A DNA stretch of 64,000 bases, taken from contig JAGYXB010000559.1 of NCBI GenBank assembly GCA_022495005.1, positions 1,054,001-1,118,000 of the forward strand, given 5' to 3'. A program made the translations under genes and the position numbers. Positions 47,023 through 59,039 of the stretch are shown in pieces (the first letter of the stretch is position 1; the number at the start of each line of letters is the position of its first letter). The stretch comes from Rhyacophila brunnea (taxonomy: Eukaryota > Arthropoda > Insecta > Trichoptera > Rhyacophilidae). The notes below the pieces were generated by a model that saw nothing but the letters and a program-made list of their open reading frames with translations, searched no databases and was not told the DNA's origin.

Positions 47023-49885
47023 CATAATTCTATAGAATCCAATCACGAAGTTTTTTTTTGTTTGTCGTTAGTGAAATATTCGAAACTAATAAAATAGTAT
47101 TTCAATTTTTTCTGCTGTCAATTTGAGAATTGCCCTTTTTATTTCAAACCTGGTCTTATCCTAACCTAACATAACGTAAGCCAGCGTAGTCTTATAGTAT
47201 TAAATAAAATCAGCAAAATTGTCAAAATCCATCAAAATCAACTGGGTAATTTTGCTTTCTCCATTACTTGTATGTACTTATTGTTTTTTTATCTCCAATT
47301 TCGGGAATATGTTTTTAATAAGATAATTCAGTTTCATTGTCAATAATTATTATCGATGAAATTACATTATATTAGAACATTAATATATCTAATAATGATC
47401 GATCACAGTTTCTCTATGAGTTATTGTCAACACCTTGGATTATTGTAATCAATAAATTTATAAAACACAGTAACATGCATTCTTCTCGTGTAATAATGTC
47501 CGCGGATCGTCGAAGGCGGTCATAATATTATCTACTATGTTGTGTATACTCGCGCCCTTACCTGTCCTCTCATCCGCCGCCGATGCATCCTTCCACGTAA
47601 CACTGCCTCAGTATGTGCTGTGTCCATAAGATTCTTTGTAAAATAAGAAAAAAATACACATTGTTAGTTTGTCGCATTGGTCGTGGGCCACCTAGCCATT
47701 TACTTTGTGTCATTCCCACGCCCTTCCTTGTAAGATACTATCTATGGAGATAATATTATAAAAAAGTGCCCCCAGGAAGCAACTTGTTATTTAAATATTT
47801 TTTTTGTATGTCGAATAGATTGAGGTTTCTTAACATGACAATAATATTTCCCGTTACGTTTTTTTATACAATTAATGCACCTTTTGTCATTTTATTGTTT
47901 TTGAATTTATTATGGTTGCTATGTAGGTTAAGTTATGTTTTGTCTTTCGAAAAGGTCAGCATTTCCTCAATAATACAAACATGCAAGATAGATACTTTAC
48001 AACAATGATATTAATGTTATATAGAATATCAGCTGTTTTGAGATAAAACAGAATAGACAAAGAGAAATATACTCATAACGACTAAAGTATGTATAGTTTA
48101 ATTTAACCTAAATTGCATTGAATGAACATGTACGTATGCAGTTTGCCGAATATTATTTGACCGAATGGTAATTTTGTACACACGTGCGTTTTTTTAGATA
48201 GGTACAACGTTTATGTTCTTGACAGTGAGTGATGTTACAATATTGAACTTTAGCCATTATTTGTAAAAATAATGCGTAAGTACCTACTTTTAGATCATTC
48301 ATATTTCTTACATTTATAGGCAGATTTTTTTTTTGAAATTTCTTAGGTATGTATCTACATACCTATAATCGTTTGTCTTCCTGCTTTATTCCAGTGCTTA
48401 TGTGTTTTATATTGCAATGGAGCTGTAAAAGTAGATATAGTTATAAAATGCTCCACAAACAATCATTTTTAGTCTCATTGCTGTATAACCTTTTGTCAGT
48501 ATGCCACCCGTAAAAAAGCTCACGTTGATAATTTATTCGGCGATCTGTATACAAACAATTTACCGGAAATTAAATTCAATGTGTCATCGTAATAGATTGG
48601 GGTTTTCACTCGCATATTGTTGATGTCAGTCAATTGGCATTCACACTTTTAATGATCATCTCCCTACTTAAATATTATTGGTTGTCGTACTTCATCCACA
48701 AATTTGTTAATAACGGCCAGGACCGGTTTCATCTGATCTGTACAGCACTTAATTATGATGACTGATGGTGGGTGCCACTTCTTGAAACGAATGGTTAATT
48801 AATCTTGGCCTGTATGTTGGTCGCTCTGTGACTTATCTTTTATAAATATCTGTGCGAAATTTTTAATATTTGGTGACATCGGCGTGCCTTATATTTCTTA
48901 CGTGTTATGATGGTATGACCGTCTATATATAAGTCATGAACCAAAACAGACTTCAAGTCTTGGTTTATAACGACTGGCTTTTGCATTCGTATTATATTAA
49001 TCTGTTCTATGGTATAAGTATAACCTTTACTGTATAGGTAAATCATTCAACAGTGGCACCATGTACGATTCGCGTGTGTATTCAAATGCATGTTTCGATT
49101 ATTTTTTTAGCTATCATTATCAATACAACTGCGATTCGCTTTTGCCTTACCCTGGAGACACTGTAGTTTATGAACCTACTATGATTTATTTAACCTGATC
49201 AGACTATACCATTCATGCCATTGTGGTTTGATGTATACTGTAGTTTTTTCTTCAAACTCGCCGCCAGGATCGACCGGTAAAATTCTGTTGTTTTTTGTCG
49301 TCGATAGTTCGGTTCCTGCATGTGATTTGTAGCAAGCGATTGGATTGATCACGGGCCGCGCCTACCTGTAGCAGGTCTAGGAGGGACTATGCGAGTGATG
49401 ATGATGCTGGAAGGCCCAGGTAGAAAAATCCTCGCGTCCTTCTCCCAAATTGAGAGGTGAGGCCGAATCGTCGATGCGCGTTTCCCTCATCGACACCGTC
49501 AGTGCTTGTCAATATTTTTATATAAACGAGAGCCATCCTTTGAATTTGAATGTTGCGTCCTTTTGTTGATTTTTTTGTCAAAAATGTAAAATAAAAACGT
49601 AGGTACGACCCTGTATGGTCCTGCTAGTAAAGACGTGGCCAGATATTTGCATGGAAAAGGGACAGAGTAAAACTTGCTATGTTATGAGATTGCGTTAAGT
49701 CAGTTGGGACAACGTTGGCAGTCAGTTAACTTTGAAACCATTACCTTATTAATTACCATATTATGTAACTATTTTTTAGATAAATCACCTGCGCTATTAT
49801 TTTACAGACAAGACTCGAAAAATCCAGTGTGTTGGACAAAGTGTAGGTACATTATTACATTCATTGGTAAAATGTAACTTTAAAT
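47023..49885. other. Non-coding stretch with minor motifs
   Basis: A small CpG patch lies near 47500-47600. At 48320-48352 a T-rich tract runs into TTAG|GTATGT (junction 48346/48347), a weak fused splice consensus. At 48586-48606, GAAAACCCCAATCTATTACG on the minus strand matches the Penelope-like remnant at 24758. At 49340-49415 a CG-rich segment ends GTGATGATGATG, possibly a LINE tail on the + strand. No gene was recognised. Confidence 0.35.
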
Positions 49886-49946
49886 AGTCGTGGAACCAGT
49901 GGGTTTCGAACACGCAGCTTTTATTTGCTGGAAGAGCACTCCAACC
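49886..49946 (-). repeat. tRNA-like fragment
   Basis: On the minus strand GCGTGTTCGAAACCCACTGG, then TTCCACGAC resembles the B box and 3' half of a tRNA, preceded by GTGCTCTTCCAGC. The arms do not pair well, so it is a decayed tRNA or SINE piece. Confidence 0.3.
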
Positions 49947-50335
49947 CAGGGTTTCCCAAAGCGAAGTTCTCGCGGAACGTGAATAGGTGATCCGCGAATT
50001 TATTAGAAGAGTACCCCAGCAGTATGTCAAACCAAACTTATTGTTTTACTTCCGTTTACTAAGACATATTTATGCGAAGCAGGGTTTTCCTATTTATGCT
50101 GCAACGAAGTCAAATACCAGGAACTGGCTCGACGCCACACCAGATATAAGAATTCAACTTCCTAATATTTGTACCTGATATCAAGAAGATTTGCAATTCA
50201 AGCACCCAAAGTCATGGAACATATAAAAATTGATTATGTATTATTTACCTACTCTACAAAATAAGCAGGTGTTTCGTTAATATTTCAGGATTTGCGAAGT
50301 GTTCCATCGCAGGAAAAACTGTCTAACCAATTAGC
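49947..50335 (+). mobile_element. Internally deleted hAT element with transposase C-terminus
   Basis: The left end CAGGGTTTCCCAAAGCGAAG continues TTCTCGCGGAACG. The right end in reverse complement carries TTCCTGCGATGGAACACTTC and GCAAATCCTGAAATATTA, matching the left subterminal ATCCGCGAATTTATTA. Between them, 50040-50225 encodes a transposase C-terminus, IYAKQGFPIYAATKSNTRNW, then LDATPDIRIQL. This matches the hAT/ZBED5-like dimerisation tail (family usual: E.GFS.L..IKTK.RNRL..EPDLR..L). The stop after NICT truncates it. The right boundary is approximate. Confidence 0.6.
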
Positions 50336-50340
50336 TATTG

Positions 50341-51035
50341 ACCCAAGTAGACTTCGGTATGTTTCTCGAGATATTCTAGTTATGTATTTTCAATAATCAA
50401 TCTACATTTCTAAATGAAAAATAATTTTGATCTAAATCGGTCTTACGTCATAATAAGCTACATTTTGTATGGATTCTGTTATGGATAATATGTGGTCCGC
50501 GGGCCGCTGTTTACGTGCCCATGTTTAATAGAATGGAGGCGTAGGATATATCCGAGTCGATAATTCGTCTCGACGTTCGAACAGGTTGTAGGGTCGAATC
50601 GAATTGTTATCGGTCCACCTCGTGAGTCAGGCCGAGAAATACCATTGTGATGTTTTCAATTGAGTGCTATCAAAAAAGCTTAACATTTCCCATTCAGAAT
50701 ATGAGTTGGTATGTACCTACGCTGCTACGTATACCATTTCACAGTTAATAAAAATTATCAACACATTATCAGCATCAGCTAACGTTTGAAAGTGACCTGT
50801 GAGTCCTGCGACTAGAATTTTACATAATGAGAAATACCGGTTTATTCTTGTTTATCGTGTTTTCGGCAGTCTACAAAATTATATTAATTAATGAGAAACT
50901 GTTCAGTAGGCAGAAGATTTATATTTCAGCTCAAAAACGAGACGTTTCTATCGCCATAGAATTGAGAATTTAAGGGCAAGATTGGAAATAATTAAAAATT
51001 ATAATGGAAAATATCCACTCTTATCGGTCCTTAGG
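50341..51035. other. Non-coding stretch
   Basis: Nothing recognised; a modest CpG patch near 50495-50620. Confidence 0.4.
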
Positions 51036-51245
51036 TCTTCGCTGCCAAGTACATCCACCGAACTTTCGTTTCGTTTATCCAGCTTAGGGCGCCACTGTGG
51101 TCGTCTAGTGCTCCTTGGATACCACTGCATGACGGTATTCAGCAATTATCCATTCCCCGAGTCACGTGTCCAGCCCATTGCCACTGCAACTCTTTAGCGA
51201 CCTCTATTACATCACATAATCTTATCTGCTTTCTCATCCATTAGT
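51036..51245 (-). pseudogene. RTE LINE fragment, reverse transcriptase tail
   Basis: On the minus strand: MRKQIRLCDVIEVAKELQWQ, then WAGHVTRGMDNC, a stop, and after a frameshift MQWYPRSTRRPQ. This is the same block as at 6183-6453, more decayed and with a different end (VDVLGSEDLRTDKS) shared with 44715-44870. Confidence 0.75.
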
Positions 51246-52498
51246 TTATTTTGTCCGCGTTATAAGGGCAATAACTCTCTTCAACCTAATCCCTTCGGAT
51301 GTTGATATATTCCACCTACGTGAGAATGAGTAGGTATGGGTGAGCATTGTTTTATAAATTCTTAATATAGGGTCCGGTCCACTTAGCTATTTCGGTGTGC
51401 TTCCATGCTTTATAATTTTTGTACCTTTGACTGTACTTTTTGACTGTTTTTGTGATACTGCTGCATACATGTATTTCTTCCTTACACTCTTTAATTCTAT
51501 TTATTTGTTTTTAAATATCATGTTGTGAACGTCTTAAATTTATAATTTGTAATGTTCACCGTTAAAAAAACAAAATTGAATACGCTTAGGGCACAATGGG
51601 AGGTCACGATACTATTCAGGCGTCCATAAGCACTCCATGGCAGCTTGGTTCTGCGAGAAATCTCGTCATACATGTCATTGTCGATTGACATTTTTGTTGA
51701 CCGAGATAGATGTAGTTGTTCACGTGGTTGTTGGTCAAATCAAGCAGGTTAATTATTGGAAAATATATATAGTTAGCATTTGTTTATCTTTTCAAATATC
51801 ACATTGCTGATAGGACTGCTCAATATAATCGTCAATATTCTGCTATATCTATTATATTGCGATGGCTTTTATACCAAACTTCTTTTACGATACGTAGAAG
51901 AAAATTGTATCGTAGCTAATATACTACGTAATATAAAAGATACAGCGCTCAACTGGTTCCAGCGTATCGCTCAAACCACAATAATAATAACTCGCCTCGC
52001 CTAAAAAGGCAATAACCAATGTGTAAAGTTAACCCAACTCCACGACACCATCTGTGTAATATGCCATGTTATCAAAATTGTTCTCGTGTGTAAGTACGCA
52101 TGCACCGCGTACCTACATGTTTTTTTTATTATTAATGCAATTACACGCTCGTTAATGATGATTTTATGCGACCAGATATTATATTATATCCAAGTGCACC
52201 ATTATCACTATTATAAAAATATATGTAAGATGGAATCACTTCGATCGATTTATATTACTAGATACATATTTTATTAAGTCGATTAAATTATATACATGCA
52301 TACATAATCTCGGGTATGCAGAGAACAAATTCTCATGTTGCAGGGCTGTCTATTGCTTTTTGTATTACTTACTTATAACCATTGCTGACTAGTCAGCTAT
52401 GTGGATATGCTTTTTTTATTAATCATTTGGAATATTTCACCTCTTGGGGAAAAAAAATGATACAATGCAGGAGTCAACCCGCTCTCATTGGATTCCGT
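51246..52498. other. AT-rich non-coding stretch
   Basis: Short frames at 51780-52004 and 52086-52277 are AT-rich with no recognisable motif. Confidence 0.4.
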
Positions 52499-52729
52499 CG
52501 ATCGTGCTTAGTCAGGTCGTGATACAAAACTTTAAATTTCAATCGTAGTGCTAGTTATTGATCATACTTCGAGTACAATATACTTAACTGTTTGTAGAAA
52601 ATTGTTTTATATTGAAATAAATGGTAATACGTTAATTGATTTGAACGAAATATACGACAGGTTACCGCATTGAATAAATAGCACTACAATCGTAACTAAT
52701 TCAGTGCCCCGGTCTATCTATAGTCGGCC
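52499..52729. mobile_element. MITE family M1, copy 3
   Basis: Shares TTTCAATCGTAGTGCTAGTT, then ATTGATCATACTTCGAGTAC at the left and GGTTACCGCATTG, AATAGCACTACAATCGTAAC, CTATAGTCGGCCT at the right with the copies at 13996 and 58625. Loose inverted symmetry, non-coding. Confidence 0.75.
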
Positions 52730-53040
52730 TTAGCTTCACCAATAAAGCCATCTGTGTCATACTACTCATACCTAATCACGACGAAATTAACCGACAGCTA
52801 TGTGACTGGAGTTGATATTAAGTTTCGTTAATATTGGCGACCAACTTTCGTGATGGATATGTTTATTTTGTTTTTCAAATAACAAATGCTACATTCTTAA
52901 ACCTTGTGACTTATCCATTGAATACAAAATGTTTGATTACAAATTTTGTTACTTATATATATTATATTTATTAAAATATAAAAAATAACTAAAGATATTT
53001 AAAAAAAATGTTTGGTGCTTACATTAATTGCATGAATATA

Positions 53041-53193
53041 ATGCCTGGTCCACACCGGCAACAAGTCGCGCGACAACTCGTTAAATTTTACGTTAATTAT
53101 CATAATTGCTTAAGAAATTTTACGATAATTATCATGCTTATCGTAAAATTTAACGAGTTGTCGCGCGACTTGTTTTCGGTGTGGACCCGGCAT
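53041..53193. mobile_element. Fold-back element with 52-bp arms
   Basis: The left arm 53041-53092 begins ATGCCTGGTCCACACCGGCA and continues ACAAGTCGCGCGACAACTCG, TTAAATTTTACG. The right arm 53142-53193 is its near-perfect reverse complement, ending TTTTCGGTGTGGACCCGGCAT. About 49 bp separate the arms. The inner flanks also carry a direct repeat, TTTTACG(T/A)TAATTATCAT. The whole 153 bp could extrude as one hairpin. The GTCGCGCGAC core inside each arm is itself palindromic. MITE-like; superfamily unknown. Confidence 0.85.
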
Positions 53194-54594
53194 AAGACTG
53201 ACAAAAATACATCAGGCGTAAGGCTGTGACTGTTGTGAGTTAACAGCAGAACTGATATACATATTGATGCGGATCGGTCGACAGGCGAGCAGGGGGTGAT
53301 CGAACGTAACGTTTAGTGGTTGATGTTTGCGGACAGCCTGAGAATTGTGGAAAACATACGAAAAATAAAAATATATCTTGCGTATTATTAAAGTGTTTAT
53401 TTTTTATTAATATCTTTCCATCAATAATTATTAATAGTGAACATACTAATAATATGATAGCAAGCCTAATGTGGCGATCCAGTAACATGCCCCATTAAAA
53501 ACCACGCAGGATTATTAATGAGTTTGTCATGTATTTAAAATAACAGACATTGTTTCTCGATTTTATTTTATTACTTCCACAACTCCTGATTTACTCGTTA
53601 ACCATGGGATCTGGCAGATGCGCCTTTTATGATGTGCCGAAATTACAATTAATTAGTCAATAAATTCATTTTCAAGTTCAATCAGACGCGTTAATAATTC
53701 AGATGATTTCGCGTGTAGTTTATTCCTCGTTTATTTTGCTTGTACGAGGAAATATCATACGAAACGGTAGGCGTATATTTATGTGTACCTCTCGCGTACC
53801 AACATTTTTATGTTTCCTAAAACATAAATCTCCACCGAAATCCCACCTTTTTATCGTTTTGTTACTCAATATTTTGAATATAAAATAACATCAGCTTTCT
53901 AGTTGATACTTGCTGGACATCATCTCGCACGGGTTTGGATTGAAGGCTTTTAATATCCATATTGTTGCATTAAATAAGTTCATGATTTTTGTATTATCAA
54001 AAGAAAGCGTGCGTTTAGTCGGTTTAGCTCAGACGTCCAATTAATTAATTACCCTTGCGGGCAAACCTTCAGTGTCCAAATAAATATATGGCATGTACCT
54101 ATGTGATAACTTTCGCCTCCTATTTACTTTTCTTAAATAATAATCGATCTCATTACTTCCAATTTTCCTCTCCGTAATGAATATTTGATGACGCTCTTGT
54201 TACTTGAAATAATGAACAAGCATTGTCAATGAGAAACTCACTAGATTATGACGTGTAAATCGATTCTGAGGCTAATACTATCGACCGAAGGTACTTTTTG
54301 TACTATAACATCTGATGGAATGACTTATGAGGATGACATATTATATTTATAATTATGGAATCATCTCAGAGCTTTTGTTGGAATGCATTTATTAATTTTA
54401 ATCTGCTGCATGAAGTCGATTACCCTGTCTCATATTTTAATATGTTATATTTCACTTGATAATAATAATTGTTTTGTACCACCAACACACAATTGGCGTT
54501 TTTTAACACGCAACAGTAGTAAAGTAGTAAGTAGGTATTATCGCGTTTCACGTGAATCACCGTTCATCTAATTTGGCAATATTTGGTATCAGCC
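53194..54594. other. Non-coding stretch
   Basis: Frames of 60-82 codons at 53240-53498 are open on both strands and unrecognisable. Confidence 0.4.
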
Positions 54595-54963
54595 GAAGGC
54601 TAATCGAAGGGTCACAGGTTCGTTTCCGCCAGTGGGACTGGCCATCGCGTAGGATTGAGTCGCACGCCACGTAGCATTTTGAATTTGGCTATTTTTGTAC
54701 GAATTATTCACGGTGAATTTTTGTTTTCGTGTGTTGAATCGAATGATTTGTCTTCCTGTTTTAGTATTCTCGGCGATATTTTGCCAAGGATGCGGACGGC
54801 GTGGTCCTTGCGCGTCGCCGACACTCGTTTTTATTCAGAAACTGTTGTTGAATTTTTACATATTTTAGGCATTTTTTATCGGTGGATATGCATTTTGCAT
54901 GGCAGGCGGGTTGCGCCCGTTATGGTGTGTTCGCGGCTGCTAGTTGCTTCCTTGAATTCATAA
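54595..54963 (+). other. Unrecognised 102-codon frame after a B-box-like word
   Basis: CACAGGTTCGTTTCC at 54613 resembles a polymerase III B box, but no A box fits upstream. The frame at 54655-54963 is open for 102 codons in moderately GC-rich DNA (ATGCGGACGGCGTGGTCCTT near 54790). No motif was recognised. It may be a decayed repeat. Confidence 0.15.
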
Positions 54964-55147
54964 TCGTTTTCGGTTTGAAACTTGCTACTTATGCATCTAG
55001 TATACGTATTTTTAGCTTAATCTGAGTTTATAGGTGTAGTACCTAGTACCTGTAGTATCATCAAACGAAAATTATTTTTGTAAAGCATTTTAATATTACT
55101 GTAATATAAGGGTCACTTCGATGTTATTTTTATTGACATTGAATTGC

Positions 55148-55440
55148 AGTGGCTAAGGGTGGAGGTAGGCTGTTAATATATATTATAAATAGAGCACGCT
55201 AAACTTTATCAGTCATACGTATTTGTTTTTATTGAACTAAGACTACAATTTACGGGATGGTGTTGGTTAGTTTTTATAAATCAATTAAACCCTGCCTACG
55301 CCAAACCGTAATAGTTTTGTTACGCTATGAATGATTCGACCAAATAGTGAACACTTCATTCTTAACAATACATATTCAACATCCTGTTGGTTATTTTTTT
55401 AATTCATTAAGCCCTGCCTAAACCAAACCAACTTTAGATA
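55148..55440 (+). repeat. Repeat family R3, copy 1
   Basis: GTGGCTAAGGGTGGAGGTAG, ATAAATAGAGCACGCTAAAC, TTATTGAACTAAGACTA, ATCAATTAAACCCTGCCTAC matches 62578-62760 (GTGGCGAGGGGTGGGGGTAG, ATAAATAGTGCACACTAAAC, TTCATTGAACTAAGAATA). In this copy the segment TTGGTTAGTTTTTATAAATC...CCCTGCC repeats about 120 bp later, at 55388-55430. Non-coding, family unknown. Confidence 0.75.
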
Positions 55441-56334
55441 TTTCTTAGTCGTATTTTATACAAAAATTGAATAATTTACCGTATATGGTGATATTTTGAT
55501 CTCGGTACCCATTTTTGGGGTCAAAAACATCGTCGGATTTACATAATTCTCCACAATGCCGCGACTAATCGCTGATGTCGAATATAATGTGAGTCTCGAA
55601 AACAGTTCAGATAACGTAGTGATACATTTTATTTCACGTTCTGTAGGCGTTGTGCGTCCTCTCCTCCTTCGTAATCGAGCAACAATAATTTATTTTGTTT
55701 CATTTCTCCGACATGACTCATGAGTCACGAGTCACTGGCGGGATTCTCTCACTTATGTCACCTGTACCGACATGCGTAGGTACTTACTATCTTGTTCAAA
55801 TCACGGATTATCCTGCAACTCATTCGGAATATTAATGTGACAATGTTTCGTATGCGCCTGTGTGAACGGCCCAAAGTTACTGGTAGGTGAGAATTTACGC
55901 AAATATTTCGACTAAAGAAGGCTTGCCCGCTTGGGTCATTGATCATGAAGATTTTTTGAAAGATCCTCCGAATCACTTGTTGGAACATGAATACGAGAAA
56001 CGTGGTTCGAGATCGTTAGATTTAAGTGACAGTTCTGGTTTTCCCAACGTTGCCGATTACCTATGAGAACTAATTCGGTATTTCATAATATAACAGTCCA
56101 ATCTATGACGTTTTTTAGCCATGGCTTTTTCTTCCTTCCTGTATCTCGGTGTCCTTCAATGGTTCCTCCAACATTAATTGAATAGATAATATTATTTGTC
56201 AACTTGAAAATGTAATATTTATTGCGCGCATTAATTGTATTTTTGTGTGGTGCGATATGAACGTATTATTATTCATTTTGTCTATATGTAGTTATTGTTT
56301 TTATTAAAATCACGTTTCTTATAAAGTGTGAGTT

Positions 56335-56367
56335 ATCTCTCTCTCTCTTTCTCTTTCTCTCTCTCTA
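56335..56367. repeat. (TC)n microsatellite
   Basis: Nearly pure TC repeat with two TTT interruptions. Confidence 0.9.
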
Positions 56368-56514
56368 ATCTTCCTAATTTGTATTATAGTAACCCTATGA
56401 AACTTGGACAAAAAAGTAAAACGTTTTATTCAAAAAGAAAAATACGTTGCAAAACAATATTTGGATGGTAAGAAGGGTAAGTAAGAGATTCTTCTTTGCA
56501 TTCGCCGGACTCGC

Positions 56515-56640
56515 GAATTTTTTGGTGGTATGTTCCAGATTACGAATGCCACGGGGTGTCCACTGACACACGCCCTGCTTGCCTGAATGCCGAAAGGGGT
56601 AGAGCCAACTCGTGGAGAAGGCTGTCAGCCGAGTCAAGAT
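56515..56640. repeat. Fragment of a lepidopteran-type interspersed repeat
   Basis: ACACACGCCCTGCTTGCCTG, AATGCCGAAAGGGGTAGAG resembles a phrase (…GCCGAAAGGGGTAGGCAGAG…) that I recall from moth genomic repeats. The overlapping minus frame 56395-56685 is not a gene. This rests on recollection of the family and not on a second copy in the window. Confidence 0.3.
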
Positions 56641-57996
56641 TAATATTATAGGAATGAAACCCAAGACAAAGAGTTCGTAAACCAATGTTTTTGGGCATGG
56701 TGGTGTCTAAATGCAGCTGTCGACATTAAGGCTTTTGATGTCTCGCTTAGTAATTACGTATATATTCCATTTGTACGATTAAGCCTGTTCAATAAATCCT
56801 GTGATTAATTCGTCGCCAATTTTGGAAACACGCGGAAGTAGCAAAAAACCGTGTATATCGAAGTATAAATTGATTTAATTTTGGTTAGCCAATTTTATAA
56901 TGTGGGCATCAAGTGATAGGATCAATTATTAAACTTCTGTTTTCATTGGAGCCTTCGGAATATTTGACTTCAAACAAGCTATCGCGAAAATCTTTAAATA
57001 TTTTGAAACAGCATCCTGACTAATATATCTAATCCTAATGTATTTCCATTGTCGATTTCAATCCTTGTTTGTGTCAGATACCTACTTATGTTGCGATTTT
57101 AATCTCACAGAGTGAAATCAGTAAGTACCTAAGTGTTTGATAAATTTTGAAAAAAAAAATCTTATCTTGCAGTATAATACTTGCTTATTATTCGATATTA
57201 TAAATGTATCTCGCAGATAAGGAAAATGTTTTATTGCAATTTGTTCTATCGTTGAGTTTTTTGTCGTTGAGATTATCATGAAGATACTTGGGAGTGTTAT
57301 TTAAGTGTATCCATTAAATGTGTGGAGCAATGGAAGAGGAAGTATTGGTGTTTATACCACGCGAAACTGCGTGCGATATTTTTTTGCTATAGCTCTGTGA
57401 CAGGTGATGAAACAATCAAAACTGCATTAACACGAAGTCTTCATTTATTCGTCTCCCCCGCACATTGTTTGACCTTTTTTTGTTGCCTGATTATTTTCAA
57501 GATAAATATTCACTTTAAAAAACACTCACATTCACGTATATTATTACTTAGAGTTAATCCATTAGTTATGTTGTATGAATAGAAGAAATGCCAAACCACA
57601 GTTTTTTAAGTATTTTTAACAGTTATTTGCATACCCATTTATATCGAATTACCAAAAAAAATGGTCATTTCTATATTTTTGATTGCCGTCTTACAAATCT
57701 ATCGAGTGAAAAATAACTGCGATTGAATCGGACGATTTATTTTAATTAAATTCTTTTGCTGTTCGCATGGCATCTGTTGCTTCTTTCTTATGGATGTACC
57801 TACATACGAACTACTCAATTTATTATCAATTATAAATAATACATCATTTTAATTTTGCCTTATTGTGTGTCGATAGAACGAACATCTGTTTTTTGTACAT
57901 TACTGTTTAAAATTACTTTATCTACCGTTAAAATCAAACGATTTTTAATGTTAATATTGTACAGTTATTGAATATGTTGAGACGGTCTTTTTAATT

Positions 57997-57999
<3 letters not shown>
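56641..57999. other. AT-rich non-coding stretch
   Basis: An 86-codon frame at 57322-57582 is not recognisable. Nothing else. Confidence 0.4.

Positions 58000-58037
<38 letters not shown>
58000..58037. repeat. (AT)n microsatellite
   Basis: A run of about 19 AT units, flanked by AATTTAA and TTTAATA. Confidence 0.95.
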
Positions 58038-58040
<3 letters not shown>

Positions 58041-58624
58041 ATACGGTCTAACCATTATACATATTCCGAAAACCAGTAGATAGATATGTGTCTTATTATT
58101 TTTTATAAATCCGAAATCTTGATTGTAGTTCCCACCTGAGTTGTATTTGGCTATATGTATGAGTTACCATTGTTTATTATAAATTACTCGCAAATTTGAA
58201 TATTGCGAACATTTTAGATTTTTTCGCTCATAATTGAATAGTTTTACAGTGGATTAGGCGTTTACTCTGTGTGCAATTAATTCCATTACCTGATTAATAT
58301 GATTTTAAAAGCATTTTAATTGACATTACACGTCACGAGTTTTGCTATGTAAACCGAGCACACGTCGTGGTAAAGACAATTCTATTTTTTGAATATTCAT
58401 GGTAGACTCATGGTACTTTATAAAGACTAGCAACTGTATGTTGAGTTACGAGAACGTGTATGGCTTTAAGAGGAACGATGAGATAAGAAAGCTGTCCATG
58501 CAACCTCTGTCACATCTAAGGTGAAGATGCGAAGTTGAACCTGGCTTGGTAACGTGCTTGATGCGGACGTTTTAAGAGTCTCAAATTGGCCTGCCTTCTA
58601 GAGTATATTCGGATTAGGGCATGT

Positions 58625-58854
58625 TGGTCCGCTAAAACTATCCACATGTTATAATTGCGACTTCCGATGGTAGTGCTAGTTATTGTTTAACTTCGAATGC
58701 AAAGCGGTAACATGTTCGCAATAAATGAAGGTCTTCGATTGCATGTTTCGTTCAAATTAATAAACGTATTACCATATTACATAGGTACGAAGTTTGAGAA
58801 ATAACTAGCTCTACGATCAACACAGTTTCGTGCTGCGGCCTGACTGTAGTGGGC
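58625..58854. mobile_element. MITE family M1, copy 4
   Basis: The left arm includes CGATGGTAGTGCTAGTTATT and the right arm AATAACTAGCTCTACGATC, ending GCGGCCTGACTGTAGTGGGC, which is the reverse complement of the start of copy 2. The centre has GCGGTAACATGTTCGC and CGTATTACCATATTAC. This copy has the best preserved right end. Confidence 0.75.
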
Positions 58855-59039
58855 TTTGCCGCTTGGTCTATAATCACCTAAGGAACGTATGTATATAGTA
58901 TATAGCGTTAGAAGAATTGGTTGTAAAATATAAGAACCAAGTAAACATCAGTCCTAATCTAACGTAAAAGTGATTCTTTAGTCGTTTTTCATGTATAATC
59001 ATGAATCAAGTATTTAAAGTGTTGCATTAAGATATAATT

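Noticed and set aside
50937..50960. GAAACGTC-type word as a second hammerhead remnant
   Set aside because: Lacks the CUGANGA box and stem II on either strand.
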